Shown here in pieces: positions 49,863 through 58,645 of a stretch of DNA of 64,000 nt. Below the pieces are notes generated by a model that saw only the letters and a program-made list of their open reading frames with translations, was not told where the DNA came from and made no database searches. Each line of letters opens with the position of its first letter. The stretch's first letter is position 1. Made by a program: the position numbers and the translations under genes. Location: positions 1 through 64,000 of the forward strand of contig NZ_JBJGED010000032.1 of assembly GCF_045062745.1 (NCBI RefSeq). The letters are read 5' to 3'. This DNA comes from Paenibacillus_AA sp045062745 (GTDB lineage Bacteria > Bacillota > Bacilli > Paenibacillales > NBRC-103111).

Positions 49863-50615
49863 TCATTGCTGAGCCCAGTCATCCCTCAACACATACCCCG
49901 CCGCCAGCTCAATCTCCCGAAACCCGGCCATCTGCCGGCCTTGATACACAAGCGGGGCGTTCCCGCCCATAAGAATAATGTTCTGCAGCTCCGTCATCCC
50001 TTCCGAAGGCAGCAGGAACGACTTCGTATACGGGTACACCTCGCGCAGCGTCGTGTGTACGGCACGGATGTGCGGGTCCTGCTCGTGCTTCGCCATCAGG
50101 TTGAGCAGCACCGCCCCTCGGGGATCCAGCTTCCTGCGCGTCAGCTCGAAAAATTCCCGCGAAACAAGCTGCCGAGGGGTTCCCAGGTGCGTAAAGGCGT
50201 CGACGACGATATAGTCGAAGCTATGATCCCGCTCCCCCTGCAAGAGCACCCGGCCGTCGCCGACCGTTACGTTGTCCTGAGCGTACCCGAACCAGCTCCG
50301 ACTGACCTCCACGACCGCTTCATCCAGCTCCGCCACCCGCACGCGCTTGTCCGCATAATGACGGGCGAGCGTCCCGATCCCATGGCCGATCACGAAAACG
50401 TCCTCGAACGATGGACGATTCATCTCCATTAGATGGATGAGGGCCCGCGGGTATTCGAACACGATCCGGTCCGGTTCATCGAGATCCATAGCCCCTTGCA
50501 CAGCCTCATTCGAAAATTGCAGTACCCGAAACCGTCCTCTCTCGCCATACAGCTCCGACGTCTCATAGACGGTGATCGTATGATGCGGGGTGGAGATTTG
50601 ATGCAGAGCTTGCAT
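49863..50615 (-). CDS. Spermidine synthase-like methyltransferase-fold protein
   Basis: A 250-residue protein. TVYETSELYGERGRFRVLQFSNEAVQGAMDLDEPDRIVFEYPRALIHL resembles the N-terminal part of polyamine synthases; VFVIGHGIGTLARHY is the nucleotide loop and RVAELDEAVVEVSRSWFG, VTVGDGRVLLQ and DYIVVDAFTHLGTP follow. The usual D-x-Q/G-G-G-D-G of true spermidine synthases is changed, so the substrate is uncertain. ATG 50615 with GGAG eight bases upstream is preferred to the longer start 50660. Confidence 0.8.
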   Translation of the reverse strand: MQALHQISTPHHTITVYETSELYGERGRFRVLQFSNEAVQGAMDLDEPDRIVFEYPRALIHLMEMNRPSFEDVFVIGHGIGTLARHYADKRVRVAELDEAVVEVSRSWFGYAQDNVTVGDGRVLLQGERDHSFDYIVVDAFTHLGTPRQLVSREFFELTRRKLDPRGAVLLNLMAKHEQDPHIRAVHTTLREVYPYTKSFLLPSEGMTELQNIILMGGNAPLVYQGRQMAGFREIELAAGYVLRDDWAQQ

Positions 50616-50697
50616 AAGGTCAACTCCGTTCATTTTCCGTTGAAGGTATAGTTTTGACATGCCAAGGGCGTATCCCTGCTAGAGAGGGCTCAGGGCC

Positions 50698-50874
50698 ATG
50701 CTGTTCGGCGGCAAGACATTGGCCGACCCGCTTCGGCAGCAGGCCGGGTCCTGGGAAGGGGCGCAGTCGATCCTGATCGGCATTGCGGCGAACAAGTCGA
50801 TCGCGGAGCGGCGTCCCATTCGGGTCCGCGGCTTGCTGGAGGGCGAAGGGGTATGGAGCGGTGCCCATTCCTAG
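50698..50874 (+). pseudogene. C-terminal remnant of a Gfo/Idh/MocA-type oxidoreductase
   Basis: A 58-codon frame reading FGGKTLADPLRQQAGSWEGAQSILIGIAANKSIAERRPIRV, ending in TAG. The pattern of small aliphatic helix plus A-x-x-x-S-I-x-x-x-R-P-I-R-V is what Gfo/Idh/MocA proteins show at the C-terminus. No start or upstream part exists, because the spermidine synthase-like gene occupies that space on the other strand. Its stop overlaps the uraA-type gene end. Confidence 0.45.
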
Positions 50875-52169
50875 TGCGACGAGGCCTCGTGGTCGTTCGA
50901 CAGCCGGGTGATCTCGAACAGCTTGAACAGCAGGCTGAATAGGATCGCAACTACGGTCGCGAGCGCCATGCCTGAGAGGGAGAAGCTGCCGATCGCGATG
51001 CGCACGCCGCTCAGGCCGGTGATGAGGACGATGAGCGTCAGGAACAGGTTGGTCGGCCGGCTATAGTCGACCTTCGACTCGACGAGCATCCGGAAGCCGG
51101 ATGCGGCGATAACGCCGAATAACAGAAGCGACACGCCGCCCATGACGGGGACCGGGATGTTGGAGATAAGCGCCGAGAACTTGCCCAGGAACGAGAGCAG
51201 GATGGCGAACACCGCCGCGCCTCCGATGACGAAGGTGGAGTAGACACGGGTGATGGCCAGCACCCCGATGTTCTCCCCGTAGGTCGTGTTCGGCGTGGAG
51301 CCGATGAAGGCGGACAGCATCGTGGAGATGCCGTTGCCGAGGAGCGACCGGTGTAGTCCGGGATCGCGGGACAAGTCCTTGTGCACGATATTGCCGGTCA
51401 CGATGAGATGCCCGATATGCTCCGCGATGACGACGAGCGAGGCGGGCAGGATCGTCAGGATCGCGGCCCATTCGAACGTCGGGGGCGTGAAGGTCGGAGC
51501 GTCGAACCATGGCTTGTCGGCAACGGCCTCGAAGCTCACCTCGTTCAGGAAGACGGCGAGCACGTAGCCGGTGACGATCCCGAAGAGGATCGGGATGATG
51601 CGCATGAAGCCCCGGAACAGCACGGAGCCGAGCAGCGTTACGCCGAGCGTGACCGTCGACAGCGCGATGGCCCGGCCGTCGGGCGTCCAGTCGGCAGCCG
51701 CATCGGCCGGCGGGATCCAGCCGGCCATCCGGGCGGCGACCGGCACGAGCTCGAGACCGATGACGGCGATGATCGCGCCCATGGCGGCCGGCGGGAAGAG
51801 GACGTGGATCCAGCCGGTCCCGGCGGCCCGGATGAGCAGGGCGACGACGGTGAACACGAGCCCGGCGGCGAGGAAGCCTCCGAGTGCGGCCGCATAGCCG
51901 CCGGCCGGCGCGGCGTGCTGGCCGATGACGGCACCCGTAGGGGCGATGAAGGCGAAGCTCGAGCCTAGGTAGGCGGGAATCTTGCCTTGGCAGATCCAGA
52001 TGTACAGCAGCGTGCCGATGCCGTTCATCAGCAGGCAGATCGCGGGATCGACGCCGAGCAGGTTCGGCACCAGCACGGTCGAGCCGAACATCGCGAACAG
52101 GTGCTGCAGGCTCAGCATGAAGCTTTGCCCAAGGGGCGGTCTTTCGTGAACTCCGATTTCTTGTCTCAT
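50871..52169 (-). CDS. Uracil/xanthine permease (NCS2 family)
   Basis: A 432-residue transporter of the UraA/PyrP type with about 14 membrane segments. SLQHLFAMFGSTVLVPNLLGVDPAICLLMNGIGTLLY at the N-terminus, AYLGSSFAFI, VVIAEHIGHL (E for substrate binding), and the NTTYGENIGVLAITRVYSTFV signature of uracil permeases. Imports uracil or another nucleobase with protons. Not next to pyr genes here. Strongly GC-rich compared with the flanks. Confidence 0.93.
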   Translation of the reverse strand: MRQEIGVHERPPLGQSFMLSLQHLFAMFGSTVLVPNLLGVDPAICLLMNGIGTLLYIWICQGKIPAYLGSSFAFIAPTGAVIGQHAAPAGGYAAALGGFLAAGLVFTVVALLIRAAGTGWIHVLFPPAAMGAIIAVIGLELVPVAARMAGWIPPADAAADWTPDGRAIALSTVTLGVTLLGSVLFRGFMRIIPILFGIVTGYVLAVFLNEVSFEAVADKPWFDAPTFTPPTFEWAAILTILPASLVVIAEHIGHLIVTGNIVHKDLSRDPGLHRSLLGNGISTMLSAFIGSTPNTTYGENIGVLAITRVYSTFVIGGAAVFAILLSFLGKFSALISNIPVPVMGGVSLLLFGVIAASGFRMLVESKVDYSRPTNLFLTLIVLITGLSGVRIAIGSFSLSGMALATVVAILFSLLFKLFEITRLSNDHEASSH

Positions 52170-52239
52170 GGCGATATGTTCCTCCTGGCAGCAATTGGGC
52201 TATGATGACCAGCATGATCTGGATCGGCCGCTTTCATAC

Positions 52240-52293
52240 TGTATCATAACGCATGCCGCCCTTTCCGACAAAAAAGGCGGCCTTCCACAAAAA
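52240..52293 (+). repeat. 54-bp direct repeat, copy 1 (before the PL22 gene)
   Basis: From TGTATCATAACG to CCTTCCACAAAAA. The related copy 2 (53512-53563) follows the PL22 gene. The two share TGTATCATAACG, CCGC, TTCC, CAAAAA, AGGC and GCCTTCCACAAA with a few changes. In copy 1 GCCGCC and GGCGGC can pair. Confidence 0.75.
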
Positions 52294-52300
52294 GTGAAGC

Positions 52301-52373
52301 TTGCCGCTCCCCTTCCTTAAGCCTATACTGCGGGTGAAAAGTCGGCCGCGGTGTCAGATCAAACCGCCGGCCG
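52301..52373 (+). promoter_or_regulatory. Promoter and leader hairpin of the PL22 gene
   Basis: TTGCCG (52301-52306), 17 bp, TATACT (52324-52329). In the leader CGGCCGCGG (52343-52351) pairs with CCGCCGGCCG (52364-52373), one base bulged, 10 bases before the AAGGGGGAG ribosome binding site. May modulate translation. Confidence 0.55.
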
Positions 52374-52397
52374 CTCAATAAAGGGGGAGTGTGGAAG

Positions 52398-53459
52398 ATG
52401 AACGTTCAGCTGGACCGCCGTGTCCGCCAAGAGAACGGACGCGAGCTCGTGTCGCTGGGGCTAGACGGGGGCCACGTCGGGCATCATTATTTCACCGCGA
52501 TGAGCTGGTTGTCGGACAGCCGGCATCTGGTGCTCGCCATTGGGATCGATCCCGAGACGCTCGCTTGCTCGTATGCAGTCGTGGATACCGTTACGGGAAA
52601 GGGCGAGCTCATCGTCGAACGGTCGGAGTGGGGCTGCGGAGTCGTGTCGCGGCAGGATGTGTTCTTCGGCCTGCTGGAGGAAGGGACGCGGGTGTTCGCT
52701 TACGATGCGTCAACGGGGCGACTCGATGTGATTGGCCAGGCGGAGGCGGGGACGAGGCTGCACGGACCGTTGTCCATCGCAGGCGACGGGGAGACGATCG
52801 GGCTCAGCTGGAGCCGCGGCGACCGCTCGGTCATCGGGGTCCTTCACGTACGTACGGGGGAGCTGGAAGCGATTATCGAGCCTTCGTTCTCGGAGCCCTA
52901 CCCGGTGGCCAATCACGCGATGATCAATCCGGTTCATCCGGAGCTCGTGTTCTATGCGCACGAAGGCCGCACGGAGCACATCCCGGACCGGCTCTGGGTG
53001 GTGAACCGCACGACGGGCGAAGCCCGCAATATATTTCGCCAGCAGAAGCTCGAAGACGGCACGCACGGACAATACGTCGGCCATGAGATGTGGGCGCCTG
53101 ACGGGAGCGGGCTAATCTTCGTCGCTTATGCGCAAAGTCCCTGGAAACCGACCGGCATCTATTATGCGGAGAAGGATGGGGAGACGTCCCGGTTCGTGAA
53201 CGGGGACCACAAGTACTGGCATGTAGCCGCGAGCCCGGACGGGCGCTGGCTCGTGGCGGACACCCAGGAGCCGGATCATGTAGCCTCCATCGTGCGGATC
53301 GAGGCGGCAAGCGGGACGTCCGAGTTGCTCGTCCGCCTGCCCTATTGGCCACGGCATCCCGGCCATCCGCACCCTTCTTTCAGTCCGGATGGCCGCCGGA
53401 TTGTATTCACGTATGCGGGTGAAGGCGGCGCCTTGCGGGTAGGCATCCTGGAGCCCTGA
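52398..53459 (+). CDS. Oligogalacturonate lyase-like beta-propeller (PL22 type)
   Basis: A 353-residue cytoplasmic propeller starting at ATG 52398. YFTAMSWLSDSRHLV, EWGCGVVSRQDVFFGLLEEGTRVFAYD, PYPVANHAMINPVHPELVFYAHEG, HEMWAPDGSGLIFVAY and HPGHPHPSFSPDGRRIVF. The histidine pairs near the end are the manganese ligands of PL22 oligogalacturonide lyases, which cut unsaturated digalacturonate inside the cell. No signal peptide. No other pectin genes adjoin it. Confidence 0.8.
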   Translation: MNVQLDRRVRQENGRELVSLGLDGGHVGHHYFTAMSWLSDSRHLVLAIGIDPETLACSYAVVDTVTGKGELIVERSEWGCGVVSRQDVFFGLLEEGTRVFAYDASTGRLDVIGQAEAGTRLHGPLSIAGDGETIGLSWSRGDRSVIGVLHVRTGELEAIIEPSFSEPYPVANHAMINPVHPELVFYAHEGRTEHIPDRLWVVNRTTGEARNIFRQQKLEDGTHGQYVGHEMWAPDGSGLIFVAYAQSPWKPTGIYYAEKDGETSRFVNGDHKYWHVAASPDGRWLVADTQEPDHVASIVRIEAASGTSELLVRLPYWPRHPGHPHPSFSPDGRRIVFTYAGEGGALRVGILEP

Positions 53460-53486
53460 CAAAGCTGCCGTGTATCCCATGAAGCG

Positions 53487-53513
53487 GAGTCCTGTTTGCG
53501 CAGGGCTCTTTTG
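53487..53513 (+). terminator. Terminator of the PL22 gene
   Basis: GAGTCCTG (53487-53494) pairs with CAGGGCTC (53501-53508), then TTTTGT. Confidence 0.78.
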
Positions 53514-53563
53514 TATCATAACGATTCCGCTTTTCCCAACAAAAAGGCAGCCTTCCACAAATA
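53512..53563 (+). repeat. 52-bp direct repeat, copy 2 (after the PL22 gene)
   Basis: Matches 52240-52293 in the same orientation; see that entry. The hairpin capacity is lower here (CCGC with GGC). Confidence 0.75.
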
Positions 53564-53600
53564 AAGCCGGTAACCAGTCATAAAGACAGGAACCGGCTTT
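53563..53600 (-). terminator. Terminator of the large lyase gene
   Basis: AAAGCCGGT (53563-53571) pairs with ACCGGCTTT (53592-53600); on the minus strand it is followed by TATTTGT. Confidence 0.78.
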
Positions 53601-53631
53601 CCATTATTCTGTCATTCCGACATAGAATCCA

Positions 53632-56600
53632 TTAATTCTTAGTGCCGTCTTGTTCGGCAACGAGGGGAATGACGAACGGCTGCCCCGCTTGAATGTCGTA
53701 CACATATCCTTTTGAAAAATCGTTCGTATCCTTATAGCTTCGGATGAATGTAATGTCGCCGACATCAAGCGCGTACGTGTGCGACCCAATTTCCCGAACC
53801 CCCAGGATCAGGTAGGAGGCGTTGCGCACGCCGTCATTCTGAATCCGGATCAGATTGCCGATTAGCCGTGTTGGATCGATCCCTTTCAGATTGGCGTTAA
53901 CGATGACCTCATTTTTGACGGAAAGTTCCTTCGTGAAGTCCACAACCGTACCGGTTACGGAGGATTGGATGCCGTTCAGCATTCCGCCTTTGGGCCCGCT
54001 TATTTTAGAGCCTTCGTGCACAAAAGCGTGCTCCGTCGAGCCGTTCACTTCGGAATAGACGCCGAATGCTCCTTTGAAATGGATCCGATCGCCTACGATG
54101 TACATCATCTCCGGATTTAATGTGCTGATAATCGTATCCGTACGTCCGTTTGTCAGCTTCACTTGTACCGCGCGCGCTTCGTTCGGGTCCACGGCCGCAC
54201 CGTCCTCGGTCTTGATACTCACGGACGAGATGGATTCGATAAACCGTTCCCCTACATAAGGCTCGATTACGGAAGTGAACAAGCTGCGCAAATTTTCCCC
54301 CGAACGGTGGGCGATCATGTATTTCAGGCTGGCCGGATTCCCAGGTTTGTTCTGCGGAGGAATCCCATCCGCCAATGCCACCTCGTCGACATCGTTCAGC
54401 ATCGTCAATCGGAGATGGATATCCGTCTCCGGCTTGATCACTTTATACGAGTCCACGATGTCCCAATCGACACTGAACCCGCCTGCCGGGGACGCGGCCC
54501 TCTCAACGTTTTTCAGGAAATGGAACCCGGCGCCGGTGTAGCCGTATCCGCTGCCGGCATTTTGCTCCGGTCTTTGCCCGTATTCCACATTGGGCCCGGC
54601 ATAGGTTCCCGTAGGCTGCGGGACCAATTGAAGTCCATCGGTGGTTACAGCACCCTCCGCGCCGTGGAAACTGAAATGATGGTCGTTGCCGCCGTATACC
54701 CGGAAGAAGTCGACGTGATAAGAATTCGCGTCATCCACTTTGATCATCGCCGTCGTACGACGATACATCTCGGTTTGCGTATATACGAGGGGAGCCTCGG
54801 CTTCAAACAGCTTCACCCGGTCCCCATCCACATACGCTCGAGGAATGGCCACGATTTGTTCGTTTTGCGCCGTCTTGTCGACCATCACGGTGTTATGGCT
54901 GATCGTGTTCCTTACCCATTCGTGACGATGAGGCTGCACGCCGTCGGCCACTTCCGGGTAACCCAAGTCCGGCGAAACGTCCAGACCGAATGCATGCACG
55001 CCGATGTTCAGCGTGTCCCGATGACCGTGGCCGCCGTTGCGCCCATAGTACATCCACAGATCGCGCAGCGTGTTCTCCCCGTAGGTCGCATCCCGGCGGG
55101 TTCTCTCCTGCTCGTTCAGCAGCGCCAGTTCGATCAAGCCAAGCTTGTAGCCTGTCGCTTTTTCATAGCGTCCCGTGCTGACGAACGTAATTTGATGCGA
55201 GCCTTTTGTCAGCGGCCCCAAAGATACCGGCTCATGCTCGTAGTTCCCTCCGAAGAAATCCATCTGCGCGACGGTCTGGCCGTCGATCTTGACGTCATAA
55301 ACACCGTACGCCACATTCCGCAGCGGCTTCACGCTGACCTCATAAGTATCGGTTGCCGGTACGTCAAACGAGAAGGTAATCGAGTCCCCGGGAGCGGAAG
55401 CCCCGAACTCGATGGCTGCACTATCTACGATCGGTGCGACAGCCTTGCTCTTTTCCACAATGTCCATACTGGGGAAGCGGTAGCGGATGCCGTAATCGAA
55501 CAGCGGAGCCTCGCCGTCTCTCAACGCGGTAAAGCCGTAGCCCCCCATGTAGGTGCTGTTCATATTAAGAGGACCTGACTTGGCGATGACCGATTCGATG
55601 TCTTTTTTGATTCTTTCCGGATCGGGAGAATAAATGCCCCCGTTAATGCCTTCTGTGCTGTTATTGTTCAAGAAATAGGCCAGTTGGGCGAATACCGGAT
55701 CGCCGTAGAGATCAAACGCCTTGACCGCTTGCTCCAGCTTCAGCGATACGCCGGGAGCGCCGGTTGCCGCGTTGTCCCCGATCGGGACATTGTACTTGCC
55801 CACCATCAGGAAGGGATAAAGGCTTTTGAACATTTTGGCGTACTTCACGTTTTTGAACAAATCGGCCGCCGGATACTTGTCGTACCAGTTCAAAATATCG
55901 GCCGTAATCCGGTTGTAATCGACCCAGATGCGGTTATATTGCGGAGCGGACTCGTTGCCTTGGCCGTCCCGGTCCACGTCGTTCACAAGCATGCTCATGA
56001 TGTTGCCGCCCGTTACCCTGTACGGATCGCTGAGGAGTTCGCCCGGCTGGAAGTTGAAGTCGAGCCATTCCTTCGTCTCCGGAAGAGTATCGTACACGAC
56101 CGCCGCCATGGATAATGTAGATTGATGTGTTCCTGTATTACCGCGGATTTGCGCGTTTTTGACGCCCTGGTATACCTCGCGTACGATTCCGTCTTCAATG
56201 TTTCGGCGAATGGCCGCTGCGGTCGATTTGTCCGCTATCTTGTATTGATTGGCCTTGCCCGACAAAAATCGGATCAAATCCGGATCGTCCATAACGGGGA
56301 AGAAGGCGTCGTACGCTTCAACAAAGATCCGAACGAGCGAAGTCTCCCAAATCGATCCGACAATCTTGCCTTTGTTCGTTCCGCCATGACTGTTCAGGAA
56401 CCACGTCTGATTGAATTTCGCTACATCCATTTCCGGATAAACGTCCGCAATTCGGTCCAACAGCACCGTTCCGGCTTTGGCGTATTTCGGGTCCCCTGTC
56501 AACACGTAAGCGTCCCGCAGCGTGCTGATTGCGCGGTTCATATATCCGCTGTACCAGAGCATCCAATGGTTGTAGTAAGCGATAAACGTATAGCGATTGC

Positions 56601-58176
56601 CTTGGTCGTCCACCCAGCCGAAGCCGTCATCGACTCCCCAAGTCGGACCTTTTTCCGGATACAGAGTATTGACCAGCAGGCTGCGGTCCGCCTTATTCGG
56701 CTGGAATATCCCGTGTTCGTCGAGTCCGCTCCGGTAGTAGGCGCCGAAGTCATTGGTCGGAAACTTGTAGCCGCTGCTCGGGTCGGTAATCTTCCAGGGC
56801 TCGGTAATCGGATTGCCCAAGTACGGATAGTTGCCGAATTTATCGATTTCTTTGCCGGTAACCGGACTTCCCATCTTTTGATTGACCGCGTAGCTTCTCG
56901 GGAGTGTCGGGCTTGAAACGAGATTCCATAGAGTTTCCCAGTCCTGACTGACGTACGCTTCCGCGTTGGCTACCACCGCATCGCGCTGCAGCTGGGCCCA
57001 TTCGTACTTTTGCACATTTTGTCTGGCCGCCGCCACCTTTTCGGGAGTGAAATAAGTGCTGCGGGATTTTCCGTTATCAACTGTAATCCCCAGGCTGCTT
57101 CCCTTGGTGACCCCGTTTAAGGTAACGGTTGCTGAGACCGTCGTTTGGCCGGCTGAAACCGGAGAGACTATCCCGCTGTCGTCGATGGAAGCCGCCGCTG
57201 GGTTGCTGTTCGTGTAAGCGATGGCTGCTCCGCCTAAACTGGCCTCGGCATCATCGTTCATCCACCCTTTTACGATCAGCTTGTTCGCCTTTCCCATGAG
57301 GAGCAGAGGAGTGCTGCGACCATTGTCCAAAGACAACGCAATGCGATCCAGCTCCTGCTTGGCAAACACCTGTACTTCCTTTTCCGCTTGCTTGGTTACG
57401 CCGTTCAGCGTCACGGTCGCTGTGAACAGCGAGGAACCGGGCTGCTTGGCGGTCAGCTTGCCGTACACTGCATCGGCGACGGAAGGATTTCCGCTGACCA
57501 CCGATAGGTTCGCCGTTGCCAGCCCGGCCTCGGTTCCGTCATCCATTTTTCCAGTCACCTTGAGGTCTGTTTGTTGATTTACGATAAGATTAGGCTTGGC
57601 AATCTCCAAGGAGACCGTGTCCAACTGGGCGGGTCCAGGCCTTTGCGTTATGATAAACTCGGTAGGAAACATATAATAGTTGGTGCCCGGCTTGCCCGCA
57701 ACCTGCAGGCGCAAAGTGTGCTTGCCGGCTGTCAGCGGGATCGTCTTCAGCGGCTTGACCGGGCCGGGCCCGCCCATATTATAGAAGCTGTATTGACCTA
57801 TTGCCGCTCCGTCGACGGAAAGGGTTGCCAGAGCGCCGCCATATGTATTGTATCCGCTGAACGACAACAAGTAATGACCGTCTGACGGAATGGTGAACTC
57901 GAAATCCCTGAATTGATTGGGCGCCGTCGGACTGATCAGCGCTCCGTAGCTGGCCGGTTTTACGGCAGGAGAGGCGTTCGGGTCGCCCACTAGGCTCCAG
58001 CCGGGCTGCACGGGTGCTCCGGGAAACAAATTGGCGAACTTGTACACGATCTGTACCGCTTCTTCCGCGGCGTGTGCACTTTCTGGAAAACGGAGAAGGC
58101 CGGAGCTGGAGAAGAGCATGGCGCATAAAAGAAGGATGACCGATTTTTTAGCGGTTTTACCGAAGAATATTTTCAT
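53632..58176 (-). CDS. Giant secreted heparinase II/III- and alginate-lyase-like protein
   Basis: A 1514-residue protein behind AAGGAGGGAAC. Signal peptide 1-36 (cleavage after AHA). A carbohydrate-binding-like module about 45-175; two Ig-like (Big_2-type) repeats about 185-375 (LIVNQQTDLKVTGKMDDGTEA, LIVKGWMNDDAEA); an alpha/alpha-toroid about 380-910 with TWFLNSHGGTNKGK and GNTGTHQSTLSMAAVVYD; a malectin-like insert about 920-1030; and a heparinase II/III-like beta domain with GGHGHRDTLNIGVHAFG (near 1050) and NTISHNTVMVD. The H/N residues fit a polysaccharide lyase of the PL15/PL17/PL21 type. Substrate probably an acidic polysaccharide. cre box upstream. Confidence 0.87.
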   Translation of the reverse strand: MKIFFGKTAKKSVILLLCAMLFSSSGLLRFPESAHAAEEAVQIVYKFANLFPGAPVQPGWSLVGDPNASPAVKPASYGALISPTAPNQFRDFEFTIPSDGHYLLSFSGYNTYGGALATLSVDGAAIGQYSFYNMGGPGPVKPLKTIPLTAGKHTLRLQVAGKPGTNYYMFPTEFIITQRPGPAQLDTVSLEIAKPNLIVNQQTDLKVTGKMDDGTEAGLATANLSVVSGNPSVADAVYGKLTAKQPGSSLFTATVTLNGVTKQAEKEVQVFAKQELDRIALSLDNGRSTPLLLMGKANKLIVKGWMNDDAEASLGGAAIAYTNSNPAAASIDDSGIVSPVSAGQTTVSATVTLNGVTKGSSLGITVDNGKSRSTYFTPEKVAAARQNVQKYEWAQLQRDAVVANAEAYVSQDWETLWNLVSSPTLPRSYAVNQKMGSPVTGKEIDKFGNYPYLGNPITEPWKITDPSSGYKFPTNDFGAYYRSGLDEHGIFQPNKADRSLLVNTLYPEKGPTWGVDDGFGWVDDQGNRYTFIAYYNHWMLWYSGYMNRAISTLRDAYVLTGDPKYAKAGTVLLDRIADVYPEMDVAKFNQTWFLNSHGGTNKGKIVGSIWETSLVRIFVEAYDAFFPVMDDPDLIRFLSGKANQYKIADKSTAAAIRRNIEDGIVREVYQGVKNAQIRGNTGTHQSTLSMAAVVYDTLPETKEWLDFNFQPGELLSDPYRVTGGNIMSMLVNDVDRDGQGNESAPQYNRIWVDYNRITADILNWYDKYPAADLFKNVKYAKMFKSLYPFLMVGKYNVPIGDNAATGAPGVSLKLEQAVKAFDLYGDPVFAQLAYFLNNNSTEGINGGIYSPDPERIKKDIESVIAKSGPLNMNSTYMGGYGFTALRDGEAPLFDYGIRYRFPSMDIVEKSKAVAPIVDSAAIEFGASAPGDSITFSFDVPATDTYEVSVKPLRNVAYGVYDVKIDGQTVAQMDFFGGNYEHEPVSLGPLTKGSHQITFVSTGRYEKATGYKLGLIELALLNEQERTRRDATYGENTLRDLWMYYGRNGGHGHRDTLNIGVHAFGLDVSPDLGYPEVADGVQPHRHEWVRNTISHNTVMVDKTAQNEQIVAIPRAYVDGDRVKLFEAEAPLVYTQTEMYRRTTAMIKVDDANSYHVDFFRVYGGNDHHFSFHGAEGAVTTDGLQLVPQPTGTYAGPNVEYGQRPEQNAGSGYGYTGAGFHFLKNVERAASPAGGFSVDWDIVDSYKVIKPETDIHLRLTMLNDVDEVALADGIPPQNKPGNPASLKYMIAHRSGENLRSLFTSVIEPYVGERFIESISSVSIKTEDGAAVDPNEARAVQVKLTNGRTDTIISTLNPEMMYIVGDRIHFKGAFGVYSEVNGSTEHAFVHEGSKISGPKGGMLNGIQSSVTGTVVDFTKELSVKNEVIVNANLKGIDPTRLIGNLIRIQNDGVRNASYLILGVREIGSHTYALDVGDITFIRSYKDTNDFSKGYVYDIQAGQPFVIPLVAEQDGTKN

Positions 58177-58213
58177 AAAGTTCCCTCCTTACGAAAAAGA
58201 TGGTACGAAAACA

Positions 58214-58227
58214 TGAAAACGCTTACA
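58214..58227. promoter_or_regulatory. CcpA cre box
   Basis: TGAAAACGCTTACA matches the cre consensus TGWAARCGYTWNCW at all 14 positions. It lies 38 bases upstream of the lyase start and probably downstream of its promoter, so CcpA would block elongation in the presence of preferred sugars. Confidence 0.85.
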
Positions 58228-58645
58228 AAAAGGAAACGGCATCTGCAGCGAAACTCTTCAACGGTCGTACTCATTCAGCATTTTTCCATATATCCCTCCA
58301 ATCAAAAGAGTATTCTGATTTTAAAAAAAAGATTGTATCATACATTTATGAATATAAGATACATATATGGTTAAGTCAAGTACATTTGAAGGCGGTTTTG
58401 CGCCGGGGGGTTGCTCCGGACGGGTACTGATCATTATGGAACAAGATCGTTTATTGCAATGGGTTACTATTCTTTCTCAGTTATCTATGGTCTTTAATTA
58501 ATATTTCGTTTAAATATGAATTGCACAGCATAAATTTGTATTATATATTTACTTTGTATCTTATAAATTAATATTTAGTACAAAGAAGACAACTTGACAA
58601 ACACCTGTTGTGAAAGCGGTTAAAAAAGAGGAGGTTGAAAATCCG
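58228..58645. promoter_or_regulatory. AT-rich divergent control region with repeated TTTGTATC motifs
   Basis: Between the divergent lyase and lipoprotein genes. ATTGTATCATA (58332-58342), TATAAGATACA (58353-58363, reverse), TTTGTATTATA (58535-58545) and TTTGTATCTTATA (58553-58565) share a core; TAGATACAAA (61791-61800) before the acetyltransferase and GntR genes matches. CTTTGTA/TACAAAG (58552-58585) and GTATC/GATAC (58335-58362) form inverted repeats. A cre-like TGAAAGCGGTTAAA (12 of 14) is at 58611. Candidate binding sites of the GntR protein. Confidence 0.45.

Noticed and set aside
51061..52215. 384-codon minus-strand frame rich in R, H and P
   Set aside because: Frame-shifted shadow of the NCS2 permease; arginine-rich low-complexity typical of GC-rich shadows.
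54163..55578. 471-codon plus-strand frame
   Set aside because: Antisense to the large lyase gene, which has signal peptide and clear domains.
58594..58622. TTGACA before the solute-binding lipoprotein gene
   Set aside because: No -10 at an acceptable distance; the promoter is probably further upstream in the AT-rich region.
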